Positions 39,530-47,556 of a stretch of DNA of 64,000 nucleotides are shown here, in pieces. Within the stretch, counting starts at the first letter, position 1. Every line of letters begins with the position of its first letter. Position numbers and translations under genes: made by a program. The stretch lies in contig NZ_JAPDMU010000004.1 of the NCBI RefSeq assembly GCF_026319325.1, forward strand, positions 1 through 64,000, given 5' to 3'. The notes under the pieces were generated by a model. It made no database searches. It saw only the letters and a list, made by a program, of their open reading frames with translations, and was not told the DNA's origin. The DNA is from Methylophaga sp. OBS3. GTDB taxonomy: Bacteria > Pseudomonadota > Gammaproteobacteria > Nitrosococcales > Methylophagaceae.

Positions 39530-40155
39530 TTAGCTTTTCCGCTAATTACTTCTGAGACCGCTGCCAGTATCAGTTGACTGGTTCTTGCTCCAGCATCGAT
39601 ATGCCCGCGTGCTCTTTCACCCAGGAAAGACGCGCGGCCCTTTGTGGCTAACATCTCTTTCGTCGATAACATTCCGTGTTCAGCAGCTTGGTTCATAGCG
39701 GCTAATGCATCGTTCAAAGATGCTTGTTTCTTTACACTCTCATTAAGGCTAGTCATTGCTGGAATAAGGGTATCCAGCATAGTTTTCTCGCCAATATCAG
39801 CTTTACCTCGGGCTTTTACTGATTCCACGCCAACGGTAAATATTGTTGCCATATTTATCATATCAATGGGTTTATCTTTTGCTGTTTTCCCCATAGTCAC
39901 AAACATGGAGCCAAATAAGGAACCGGAAGCACCACCCATCGTGGACATCAATGTCATTCCGACTTTACTAAACGCTGCAGCCAAATCGAGTTTATCAAGT
40001 GCATCCGCATCTTTGATTAATGCATCAAGGCCTCTTTGTAAATTGATTAAGTGATCACCATCACCGATGGCTTGATCAAGTTCTGCAACTTCATCTGCAT
40101 GATTATTTAATGTTGTTTTGATGCTGTTGAGAAAAGAGGAGATAGGTGAGTACAT
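39526..40155 (-). CDS. dhaL: Dihydroxyacetone kinase subunit DhaL
   Basis: 209 residues from the ATG at 40155 (MYSPISSFLNS); an in-frame ATG nine codons upstream (40182) is also possible. The Mg-nucleotide aspartates are in DQAIGDGDHLINLQRG, and GGASGSLFGSMF and KGRASFLGERARGHIDAGA complete the family pattern. It carries ADP/ATP and phosphorylates dihydroxyacetone bound to DhaK. It lies convergent to dhaK with a four-base overlap of the stop codons, an unusual layout. Confidence 0.92.
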   Translation of the reverse strand: MYSPISSFLNSIKTTLNNHADEVAELDQAIGDGDHLINLQRGLDALIKDADALDKLDLAAAFSKVGMTLMSTMGGASGSLFGSMFVTMGKTAKDKPIDMINMATIFTVGVESVKARGKADIGEKTMLDTLIPAMTSLNESVKKQASLNDALAAMNQAAEHGMLSTKEMLATKGRASFLGERARGHIDAGARTSQLILAAVSEVISGKAN

Positions 40156-40223
40156 GTATATTCCAAGCTGCTCATATTTCATTTCAAGCTATTAAAAAAT
40201 AACTATTAGAGCAAGTTTTAGTT

Positions 40224-40258
40224 AAAAAAAAGCCCCAACCCGAAGGTTGAGGCTTTTT
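40224..40258 (-). terminator. Terminator of the porin gene
   Basis: Stem GCCCCAACC / GGTTGAGGC (one mismatch) with a CGAA loop, eight A before it and five T after it. About 40 bases past the porin stop codon. Confidence 0.9.
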
Positions 40259-40299
40259 CAGACTTAAGTTTGAATCCTAAGATTCAAAACTATATGGTC

Positions 40300-41523
40300 T
40301 TACCAAGTGATGAAACCACCCAATGTGAACACATCAACTTCTGCATCAGTTCCGTCATGCAGTTCAGTTTCCATCATTGAGTATTCAGCAACCAGTTTCA
40401 GGTTAGCTGTAACATCATGATAAATACCAAAAGTTGTCAGTTCATTTTTATCATATGGAGCTGTTGTTGTCAGATCAGTTTCACCTGAAGTGGTATCAAG
40501 TGTTGATTCACCAAATGAAACAGATGCAAGTGTGGTGCCTGCAAAACGGTAACCAGCTTGAACAAACCAGCCATCACCGTCACGTTCTTCACCATTAGCA
40601 TCGACAGCTGAATATGCAAAAGCATCAGCACCGAAGATTTGTTCCAAACCACCAGCAGCACCAACACCTTCATTATCAAAGTAAGAACCTACAAACTCAA
40701 ATCCTGCAAACTTCAAGTGAGTACCAATTGAATATGCATTTGATTCAACTGATTGTTCGCCAACAACGCCACCGAAATTAGCATCAATTTCTTGGGTCAT
40801 ACCAGCTAACCATAAGTTTACTGAGCCATTGTCAAAAGCAGTTGCATAACTGATTTGACCTTCAAAACGCGGGTCAGCTTCAACGAAATCAGCAGTGTTA
40901 GTTTCGCCAGACGGAGTAACATCAACTGCATCCATTACAGCAAAGGCAGCTTTGAAACCATTCATGTCTGGAGTGGTATAACGGATTTGTGAACGCCAAT
41001 CAGCGTAATCGTAACCGTAACCAATACGACCTAGAGTGGTTGTACCAGAACTTTGACCACCAAAAGCTGTAACGCCAGTTGCACCAACACCAAATAATGT
41101 TTGCTCTGCTAGAATTTCGTTTGAACCATATAGACCTAATGCTTTACCAAACAGAACTTGACCAAAGGAACCGTCAACAGTACCAAATGCTTCACGTTGT
41201 TCCATCTCGTTCTCACCGGCATTACCAGTAAAGTTGTTAGTGGATGGTGAGATAGAAACACGTGCACCAATTTTCAGACCATTAATTTCTGGTGCTGAAA
41301 CATTGAAACCGAAAAATGCTGGTAAAAGACCGTTTGCAACTTCATTGTTGTCTTGACCGCCGCCAGCGCTATCTTGATCAGATGCGATGAAGAATTGGTT
41401 GATGTTACCGTCAACACTGAATTCGTAACCATTTTCACCACCAACAACGATTGTCGCGTTGGCTGCGCCGGCTGCTGCGAATGCTGCTGCGCCGACCAGT
41501 GTAGCTAATGTAGTTTTTTTCAT
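40300..41523 (-). CDS. Outer-membrane porin
   Basis: 407 residues with a clean signal peptide (MKKTTLATLVGAAAFAAAGAANA) followed by alternating beta-strands of a Gram-negative porin. The C-terminus ends FTLGGFITW, with the terminal aromatic residue needed for outer-membrane assembly. LFGKALGLYGSNEIL resembles the eyelet region of trimeric diffusion porins. Monocistronic with its own terminator; AAGGTG precedes ATG. Pore selectivity is not predictable. Confidence 0.9.
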   Translation of the reverse strand: MKKTTLATLVGAAAFAAAGAANATIVVGGENGYEFSVDGNINQFFIASDQDSAGGGQDNNEVANGLLPAFFGFNVSAPEINGLKIGARVSISPSTNNFTGNAGENEMEQREAFGTVDGSFGQVLFGKALGLYGSNEILAEQTLFGVGATGVTAFGGQSSGTTTLGRIGYGYDYADWRSQIRYTTPDMNGFKAAFAVMDAVDVTPSGETNTADFVEADPRFEGQISYATAFDNGSVNLWLAGMTQEIDANFGGVVGEQSVESNAYSIGTHLKFAGFEFVGSYFDNEGVGAAGGLEQIFGADAFAYSAVDANGEERDGDGWFVQAGYRFAGTTLASVSFGESTLDTTSGETDLTTTAPYDKNELTTFGIYHDVTANLKLVAEYSMMETELHDGTDAEVDVFTLGGFITW

Positions 41524-41857
41524 TGTCTGTTCACCTTCTATAGTTGTTAACAGATTACTTTAAGTTTCTCTCGTAACCGGATTCAATCGCGGTTAGAAGT
41601 CTATTTTCCACATCCGTTTTCTGTTTGCAACACTTTTACAACAAAAAAACCACAGATTTTGTATCTTTACCAAAAAGTGTGTGTTTTTTACAACAGTTCG
41701 GCGTTTTGATGAATACGGATTTGTTGGGTGGTTTTATCTAAGGTTTTGAAAATAAAGTTATTATTTGTGTTTTGGCGGTTTGTTGTGATTTGTGTCGCAA
41801 AATAACGATTGATGGTGAATAATCTTTAAGCATTATTTAAAGAGAAAGTTTCAGGCA
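41524..41857. promoter_or_regulatory. Gene-free upstream region of the porin
   Basis: The 377 bases between the porin start and the tRNA contain no credible gene. On the minus strand there are two GTTGTAAAA elements about 44 bases apart. The second begins GTTGTAAAA and continues into GTTGCAAAC eleven bases on, resembling tandem half-sites such as OmpR uses. A possible -35/-10 pair (TTGTAA, 18 bases, TAAAGA) lies in the distal copy. All of this is weak inference. Confidence 0.4.
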
Positions 41858-41859
41858 AT

Positions 41860-41893
41860 AAAAAAGCCCGCTATGCATGCATAGCGGGCTTTG
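41860..41893 (-). terminator. Terminator downstream of tRNA-Phe
   Basis: A 24-base perfect palindrome (41866-41889: GCCCGCTATGC, centre TGCATGCA, GCATAGCGGGC), flanked by AAAAAA and TTT. It can stop the tRNA transcript on the minus strand. Confidence 0.85.
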
Positions 41894-41900
41894 AATTCGA

Positions 41901-41976
41901 TGGTGGCTCGACCTGGAATCGAACCAGGGACACAGGGATTTTCAATCCCTTGCTCTACCAACTGAGCTATCGAGCC
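41901..41976 (-). tRNA. tRNA-Phe (anticodon GAA)
   Basis: 76 bases on the minus strand folding as a standard cloverleaf: acceptor GGCTCGA / TCGAGCC, D-arm GCTCAGTTGGTAGAGC, anticodon stem AGGGA/TCCCT with loop TTGAAAA giving GAA, T-arm CCTGGTTCGATTCCAGG. The CCA end is encoded (41903-41901). Confidence 0.97.
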
Positions 41977-42100
41977 AACAAGGTGGCGTATTAAACCTGC
42001 TTGCCTTTGGACTGTCAAGCCTCACGGTAATACTTATCAGAGGATAGCTTGTAGCAATATGGGCATCATGTTGTAATGGCGGCGATTTAACTGGTTTTGC

Positions 42101-43198
42101 ATGGATAGAATAATGATAAAAAAACAAAGCTGGGGAGTAGCGATAGCACTAGTGTTAGCGCTAGCTATTGGCATTTTAGTTGGTCCCTTAATCACGGATG
42201 TTGATTGGCATCGTCAGCTTGATAGCTGGTTGGTTGCTAATGATGACGATGACGACCATGATGATGACGATGATGTTGCAATTGCGCCAATGACGGTGGT
42301 CTTGGATGAAACGGCGCAGCATTTAGCTGGTATCAAGACAATCAATGTAGAGCCAAGTCGTTTTTATCCTGAGAATCGTGCGAGAGCCACGGTTATTAGT
42401 ATTCAACCGATGCTAAATCAGCAAGCAGAGCTTCGCCAGTTACGGGCAGCCTATGATGTCGCCAAGGTGCGGGCAGAATCAACAAAACAAGAGTTAAATC
42501 GCTTACAACGACTGGTAAAAGCAACTGGCAGTATTGCCAATAAAGATGTTTTAGCTGCAGAGGCTGCTTGGCAGGAAGCTAAAGCAGCTCAAAATCAAGC
42601 TCAAGTCCAAATTAGCAATGCAGAGCACACCATCCGTCAGCAATGGGAAACCAATATGGCTGATTGGATCTTCAACCCTCAAGACAATGACTTTAAGAGC
42701 TTAGTTGAACGAACTGACAGCCTATTATTAGTGACAATGCCTGTCGGCCAACCGTTACAAGCTGATGTTAATGTTATTCGTGTTGCCCCTGAAGGTGATA
42801 GATCCCAGGCTCGTAAGGCTCATTACATTGCACCAGCTATCAGTGTAGATAGTAGCTTACAAGGTGAGACTCATTATTTCCGGGTAAATACTGGCCGGTT
42901 ACGCGCTGGAATGCGTTTGGATGCCTGGGTGCCAGAAAGCCAAGAGCCTGTGACCGGTGTCATGATTCCTGATGATTCAATCATTTGGTATGCAGGACAA
43001 CCTTGGGCTTACACTGAAATTGATGAAGGTTTATACCAACGTGTTTCTTTACAACACACTTTACCTGCCGCAGAAGGATTGTTTGATGAGCAAGGGCTGA
43101 TAAATCCAGGTGATTTACTTGTAGTGGATGGTGCCCAAACATTGCTATCTGAAGAGTTCAAATGGCAGATAGTTGAAGAAGATGATGATGACGATTAA
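42101..43198 (+). CDS. RND efflux periplasmic adaptor with Asp-rich segments
   Basis: 365 residues. A membrane anchor (12-31) is followed by an acidic D/H cluster at 48-58 (ten Asp and one His), and the C-terminus ends EEDDDDD. Between them a coiled-coil hairpin (about 100-190: AAYDVAKVRAEST, LNRLQRLVKATG, AKAAQNQAQVQISNAE) and barrel-like segments are consistent with a membrane fusion protein. The acidic ends may bind cations. It precedes the RND pump by about 50 bases. The translation start may be the ATG at 42113. Confidence 0.82.
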   Translation: MDRIMIKKQSWGVAIALVLALAIGILVGPLITDVDWHRQLDSWLVANDDDDDHDDDDDVAIAPMTVVLDETAQHLAGIKTINVEPSRFYPENRARATVISIQPMLNQQAELRQLRAAYDVAKVRAESTKQELNRLQRLVKATGSIANKDVLAAEAAWQEAKAAQNQAQVQISNAEHTIRQQWETNMADWIFNPQDNDFKSLVERTDSLLLVTMPVGQPLQADVNVIRVAPEGDRSQARKAHYIAPAISVDSSLQGETHYFRVNTGRLRAGMRLDAWVPESQEPVTGVMIPDDSIIWYAGQPWAYTEIDEGLYQRVSLQHTLPAAEGLFDEQGLINPGDLLVVDGAQTLLSEEFKWQIVEEDDDDD

Positions 43199-43249
43199 GT
43201 ATCGGCTGAAACGGATTTTAAGTAACTCATTGGTTTAGCCGAGGTTAGC

Positions 43250-46200
43250 ATGTTATCGAAACTTGTCGCTTTTTCAGTACGTTTTCGCGGGGTTGTGATC
43301 GCGCTAGCTGTGTTAATGATGGCTTATGGTGTCTATAAGTTATCTAATGCCAGTTTGGATATTTTTCCAGAGTTTGCCCCGAAACAAGTCATTATCCAAA
43401 CAGAGTCTCAGGGCTTAACTGCCGAGCAAGTCGAAATTCTAGTGACCCAACCCTTAGAGAATGGTTTAGGTGGGCTCCCTGATGTTGAGTTTGTTCGTTC
43501 AGCATCGACGCCGAGTTTGTCCGTCGTCACGATTACCTTTAAAGATAGTTCGGATACCTACACCAATCGCCAACTGGTTTCCGAGCGTCTGGTTAGCGTC
43601 CAATCAGCAATGCCAGCAGGTATTACGCCATTAATGGTGCCTTTAGAGTCATCTTCAGGAACGATTATGACGATTGGCCTTACCAGTGATCATCATGATT
43701 TGATGACGCTGCGTGCATTGGTTGATTACACCTTGTCGCCAAGATTGTTGACAGTGCCTGGTGTTGCCGATATCAACACCTTTGGTGGTCATGAAAAACA
43801 ATTACAGATCCAAGTTAATCCGCAAGCCTTAAAACGTTACGACCTATCTATAAATGACATTACTCAGATAACGCAAGGCGCGACAGAGCTTCGAGGAATA
43901 GGCTACGTCGAGAACCATAATCAACGCATGATGTTGACGGTATCAGGCCAGCCGATGACACCACAAGAAATGGCTAAAGTCGTCGTCCGCAAGCAAGGCG
44001 ATGATCTTATATTACTGGGTGATGTTGCAGATATCAGATCTGGCCCTGCACCAGCAATTGGTGGCGCGGCAATTAGTGGTGAACCCGGTATTGTCATCAT
44101 GGTGATCGGCCAATACCAAGCAAATACGTTAGCGGTTACCGAAGGTATTGAGGCGGCATTAAAAGAGTTTAAAGATGGTTTCGCGGCGGATGGCATCACG
44201 TTACATGATGATTTATTTCGACCTGCCAACTATATCCAGAACTCGTTAGACAATATCCAGCATCACCTGATGATCGGTGGTGGTTTAGTGCTACTGGTCT
44301 TGTTCTTATTTTTATTCAATATCCGTACGGCGCTAATTTCGATTACCGCTATTCCATTGTCTTTGTTTGCTGCGATTATCGTGCTACTCGAGCTAGGTGT
44401 GAACATCAACATTATGGTGTTGGGTGGACTTGCAATTGCGCTGGGCGAAGTGGTCGATGACGCCATTATCGATACCGAGAATATATTCCGTAGACTTCGC
44501 GAAAATGCGGCTTTGGCTGTACCAAGGCCAACGATGCAGGTGGTATATGAAGCCTCTATGGAAGTGCGTAGCTCGGTGGTTTACGCAAGCTTTATCGTGA
44601 TGTTGGTATTTATTCCGTTACTCACACTCAGCGGTGTAGCGGGGCGTATGTTTGAGCCGTTAGGAGAAGCTTACATTTTGGCGATTTTCGCTTCTTTGTT
44701 AGTGGCGTTAACCGTAACACCTGCGCTTTGTCATATTTTGCTAAGCAAACAAATGCGTCATGACAGCCAAGAACCACCATTAATTCGTAAAATGACGCCG
44801 ATTTATGGCCGTATTTTAGGGCGAGTAAGTCGTTTCCCTAAATTGACCTTATTTGGGGTACTTATTTTCTGCCTAAGCGGTATTGCAACTTTACCTTTCC
44901 TTGGCGGTGGCTTTTTGCCAGAACTTCGCGAAGGTCATTACATTATTCATACAGCAAGTATTCCCGGCACCTCAATTGAGGAGTCATTGCGTGCTGGTGG
45001 TTTAATTGAGAAACACGTTGCGGAAATTCCGGGTGTTAGAGCGACATCTCAATGGGCAGGCCGGGCAGAGCGTGGTGCCGATACCTATGGCACGCATTAC
45101 AGTGAATACGAGGTTGATTTGGAGCCAGGATTAAGCGGACCAGAACAACAAGCCATTTTGGATGAAATACGGGAAATTCTAGAGTCTTTCCCCGGTATGG
45201 CATCAGAAGTTAATACTTTCTTAGTTGAGCGTATTGATGAAACGATTTCAGGTTACACCTCGTCGGTCGTCGTTAATATTTTCGGTAAAGATTTAGATGA
45301 ACTCGACCAAAAAGCCAAACAAGTTGCAGCGGTCATGGCTGAAATCGAAGGTGCGGTTGATATTCAGATCCGTGCGCCTGCAGGCGAACCTCAAATACAG
45401 CTTCGTTTGAGATTGGATGAGCTGGCATTCTGGGGACTAAGTCCAGCTGAAGTTACGCAGACATTACAAAGTGCTTATGATGGCGCCCATGTTGGCCGAA
45501 TCAATGAAGGTAACCGTTTATTTGATGTGGTGGTGGTATTGCCAGAATCACTTCGTAAACAACCAAGACAAATTCTAGATCTGCCATTACGCAGTGCTGA
45601 TGGCATTATGATTCGTATGGGGGATGTTGTTGAGCTCAACCAGATAGCAGGACGCCATGCCATTTTGCATCAAGGTGGTCAGCGTCTCCAAACAGTCACA
45701 TGTAGTGTCAGTGGTCGTGACCTCAACTCATTTTTTGCTGAGCTGAGTGAGCGTGTGCATGATGACGTCGACTTTTCTGCCCACCTCTATCCTGAGTTTA
45801 CCGGGGCTGCAGTGGCACAAGCCCAATCACGTGAAGATCTAATCGTACATTCAACGTTAGCTGGTATTGCCGTTTTACTCTTGCTTTATATGGCGCTTCG
45901 CAGTTTGCCGAATATGTTGCTGGTATTAGTTAATCTGCCATTCTCACTAGTCGGTGGGGTTATCGCCGTATTAATGACCACTGGTGTGTTATCCATTGGT
46001 TCATTAGTTGGCTTTGTGACGTTGTTTGGTATTACGCTACGTAACTCAATTATGTTGGTCTCGCACTACCATTACTTAGTCGAAAAAGTGGGCATGCCGT
46101 GGAATATGGATACTGCGATTAAAGGTGCGCAAGAGCGTTTGCCATCCATTTTAATTACGGCTTTAGTTACCGCACTAGCAATGTTACCGATTGCTTTAAA

Positions 46201-46357
46201 TGCAGATAGTCCTGGACGTGAGATCATGGGACCGATGGCAGCAATTATTATTGGTGGCTTGGTATCCTCGACTATTCTTAACTTGTTGGTCTTACCAAGT
46301 GTGATGTTACGTTTTGGTCGATTCCGTCAGGGACAAAATGACGAAATCGCTTATTGA
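43250..46357 (+). CDS. Heavy-metal-type RND efflux pump (CusA/CzcA family)
   Basis: 1035 residues with the twelve-helix RND layout: helix 1 at about 12-30, two large periplasmic loops and helix bundles near 335-480 and 855-1025. The helix-4 motif GEVVDDAIIDTENIFRRLREN is that of heavy-metal exporters, and DIFPEFAPKQVIIQTE follows helix 1 as in CzcA/CusA. Likely exports copper, silver, zinc or cobalt by proton antiport. No outer-membrane channel gene (CusC/CzcC type) or metal sensor is adjacent. Confidence 0.93.
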   Translation: MLSKLVAFSVRFRGVVIALAVLMMAYGVYKLSNASLDIFPEFAPKQVIIQTESQGLTAEQVEILVTQPLENGLGGLPDVEFVRSASTPSLSVVTITFKDSSDTYTNRQLVSERLVSVQSAMPAGITPLMVPLESSSGTIMTIGLTSDHHDLMTLRALVDYTLSPRLLTVPGVADINTFGGHEKQLQIQVNPQALKRYDLSINDITQITQGATELRGIGYVENHNQRMMLTVSGQPMTPQEMAKVVVRKQGDDLILLGDVADIRSGPAPAIGGAAISGEPGIVIMVIGQYQANTLAVTEGIEAALKEFKDGFAADGITLHDDLFRPANYIQNSLDNIQHHLMIGGGLVLLVLFLFLFNIRTALISITAIPLSLFAAIIVLLELGVNINIMVLGGLAIALGEVVDDAIIDTENIFRRLRENAALAVPRPTMQVVYEASMEVRSSVVYASFIVMLVFIPLLTLSGVAGRMFEPLGEAYILAIFASLLVALTVTPALCHILLSKQMRHDSQEPPLIRKMTPIYGRILGRVSRFPKLTLFGVLIFCLSGIATLPFLGGGFLPELREGHYIIHTASIPGTSIEESLRAGGLIEKHVAEIPGVRATSQWAGRAERGADTYGTHYSEYEVDLEPGLSGPEQQAILDEIREILESFPGMASEVNTFLVERIDETISGYTSSVVVNIFGKDLDELDQKAKQVAAVMAEIEGAVDIQIRAPAGEPQIQLRLRLDELAFWGLSPAEVTQTLQSAYDGAHVGRINEGNRLFDVVVVLPESLRKQPRQILDLPLRSADGIMIRMGDVVELNQIAGRHAILHQGGQRLQTVTCSVSGRDLNSFFAELSERVHDDVDFSAHLYPEFTGAAVAQAQSREDLIVHSTLAGIAVLLLLYMALRSLPNMLLVLVNLPFSLVGGVIAVLMTTGVLSIGSLVGFVTLFGITLRNSIMLVSHYHYLVEKVGMPWNMDTAIKGAQERLPSILITALVTALAMLPIALNADSPGREIMGPMAAIIIGGLVSSTILNLLVLPSVMLRFGRFRQGQNDEIAY

Positions 46358-46358
46358 G

Positions 46359-46433
46359 CTAATCAATAGGGGTTAACCAAGCGATGGCAATGATCAGTAG
46401 CACAACGCCGATCATTGCCAGCTCTAACCACAT
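46359..46433 (-). CDS. Possible 24-residue membrane peptide coupled to the LysM-like gene
   Basis: An ATG at 46433 overlaps the stop of the gene before it in a TGATG arrangement. The reading frame MWLELAMIGVVLLIIAIA plus six more residues forms one clean membrane helix and ends in TAG. No separate ribosome site is seen, so translation would depend on coupling. The same DNA holds an 11-bp inverted repeat (46385-46395 with 46410-46420), so the frame could be chance. Confidence 0.38.
   Translation of the reverse strand: MWLELAMIGVVLLIIAIAWLTPID
46385..46420. repeat. Inverted repeat between convergent genes
   Basis: Perfect 11-base arms TGGCAATGATC / GATCATTGCCA around a 14-base loop. It lies between the RND pump stop and the convergent LysM-like gene. 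It lacks T-runs but could end or stabilise transcripts. Each arm carries a GATC site. Confidence 0.6.
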
Positions 46434-47542
46434 CAGCTGCCAATCGCGAAGGTTTTGACATCATCCCCTCGCTGCTCTGCAAAGAATAGATAAATCTCAC
46501 GTAACTCATCAGGGCTGAACTGAATCATGATGAGTTGCTGGCCGGGATAAATCAGGTTGGGATCACGACCCATTACATTGGTTTTAAAGTTATAGACATA
46601 ACTTGTTGTGACTTTATTATCGAGAATTTTGCCCAGAAATGAGCTAAAGCCATCAGGTAACGGTTCATCAGCATCAGCCGGAATAATCGCACTAACGTTA
46701 GATTGTCGTCCGACACCTTCAATACGCATTCCTTGACGAAATTTCTCAATCAAGCCGGCATGAATAATGCCCCATAAACCCTGACGGTCAGCATCGGTCA
46801 CACGATGCAAATAAAGCAAACTATCATCAGTGATGACATCAGCACCCAGGATATCGCGTACGGCGAACTCTTGAGTGCCACGGTTAATGGTGACATGAAT
46901 TTCCTGTTCATCATCAATGGCCAGCGTTTCTAACTCACCGGCAGTTAACTCACGTTGCAGGTTTTCTGTTCTAAGCTCGGTCACAGGTTGGTCAATATCA
47001 TCACGATTTAATAATACGTTTAATGGGGCGGTGATGGTTTCACCTGATTCGGTAATGATAGTGACAGGGGCGATATGATCTTCTTCACGCTTACCAATGT
47101 CAGCGATCGTTGTTTGCTCGCGAGTTTCTTCAACATAGTTGAGTGTTAATGGCGTGTCATCATCAAGGCTTTTATCCGCCATTAATTTCTTTAATGTCGT
47201 GACACGTTCTTCAAGTTGAGGAAGGGCGATTAAACCATCAGGGCGAATGAACTGATCTTGATGTTCATTGATAGTGGTGGCTTCTTGCTGTTCTGGCGCA
47301 AGATTATCAACAAAAGCATCCGCCTCATTTTCACGGATTTCTTGCTGGCTAGGCAGATTGTCATCAACCTCTATCGTTTCAAGCGGTAAATCAGGTTCCG
47401 CCAGCTCTATTGGTGGATCGACAATCTCTTTTTTAGAGATCGATTCACCATCAGTAAATAGGATATAGCCAAACAACATCAAGATTGCGACTGCCAGCAA
47501 GGCTGCCAGCCAGGCTGATCCGGATCTAGCAAACTGAGCCAT
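46433..47542 (-). CDS. Membrane-anchored protein with C-terminal LysM-like domain
   Basis: 369 residues. One N-terminal membrane helix (about 11-29) is followed by a long acidic, probably periplasmic linker (35-130) and a middle region without a recognised domain. The C-terminal segment SYVYNFKTNVMGRDPNLIYPGQQLIMIQF looks like a degenerate LysM repeat, suggesting contact with peptidoglycan. Directly downstream of mutL (14 bases), a place where cell-wall genes are common. Function unknown. Confidence 0.75.
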   Translation of the reverse strand: MAQFARSGSAWLAALLAVAILMLFGYILFTDGESISKKEIVDPPIELAEPDLPLETIEVDDNLPSQQEIRENEADAFVDNLAPEQQEATTINEHQDQFIRPDGLIALPQLEERVTTLKKLMADKSLDDDTPLTLNYVEETREQTTIADIGKREEDHIAPVTIITESGETITAPLNVLLNRDDIDQPVTELRTENLQRELTAGELETLAIDDEQEIHVTINRGTQEFAVRDILGADVITDDSLLYLHRVTDADRQGLWGIIHAGLIEKFRQGMRIEGVGRQSNVSAIIPADADEPLPDGFSSFLGKILDNKVTTSYVYNFKTNVMGRDPNLIYPGQQLIMIQFSPDELREIYLFFAEQRGDDVKTFAIGS

Positions 47543-47556
47543 AATACCGCCTCTGG

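Noticed and set aside
41942-42127. 61-residue minus-strand frame ending SSVGRARD
   Set aside because: Its C-terminal part is translation of the tRNA-Phe sequence, a common false gene.
42240-42280. GATGAC-rich low-complexity DNA as a microsatellite
   Set aside because: It is in frame and encodes the Asp/His cluster of the adaptor; codons vary between GAT and GAC.
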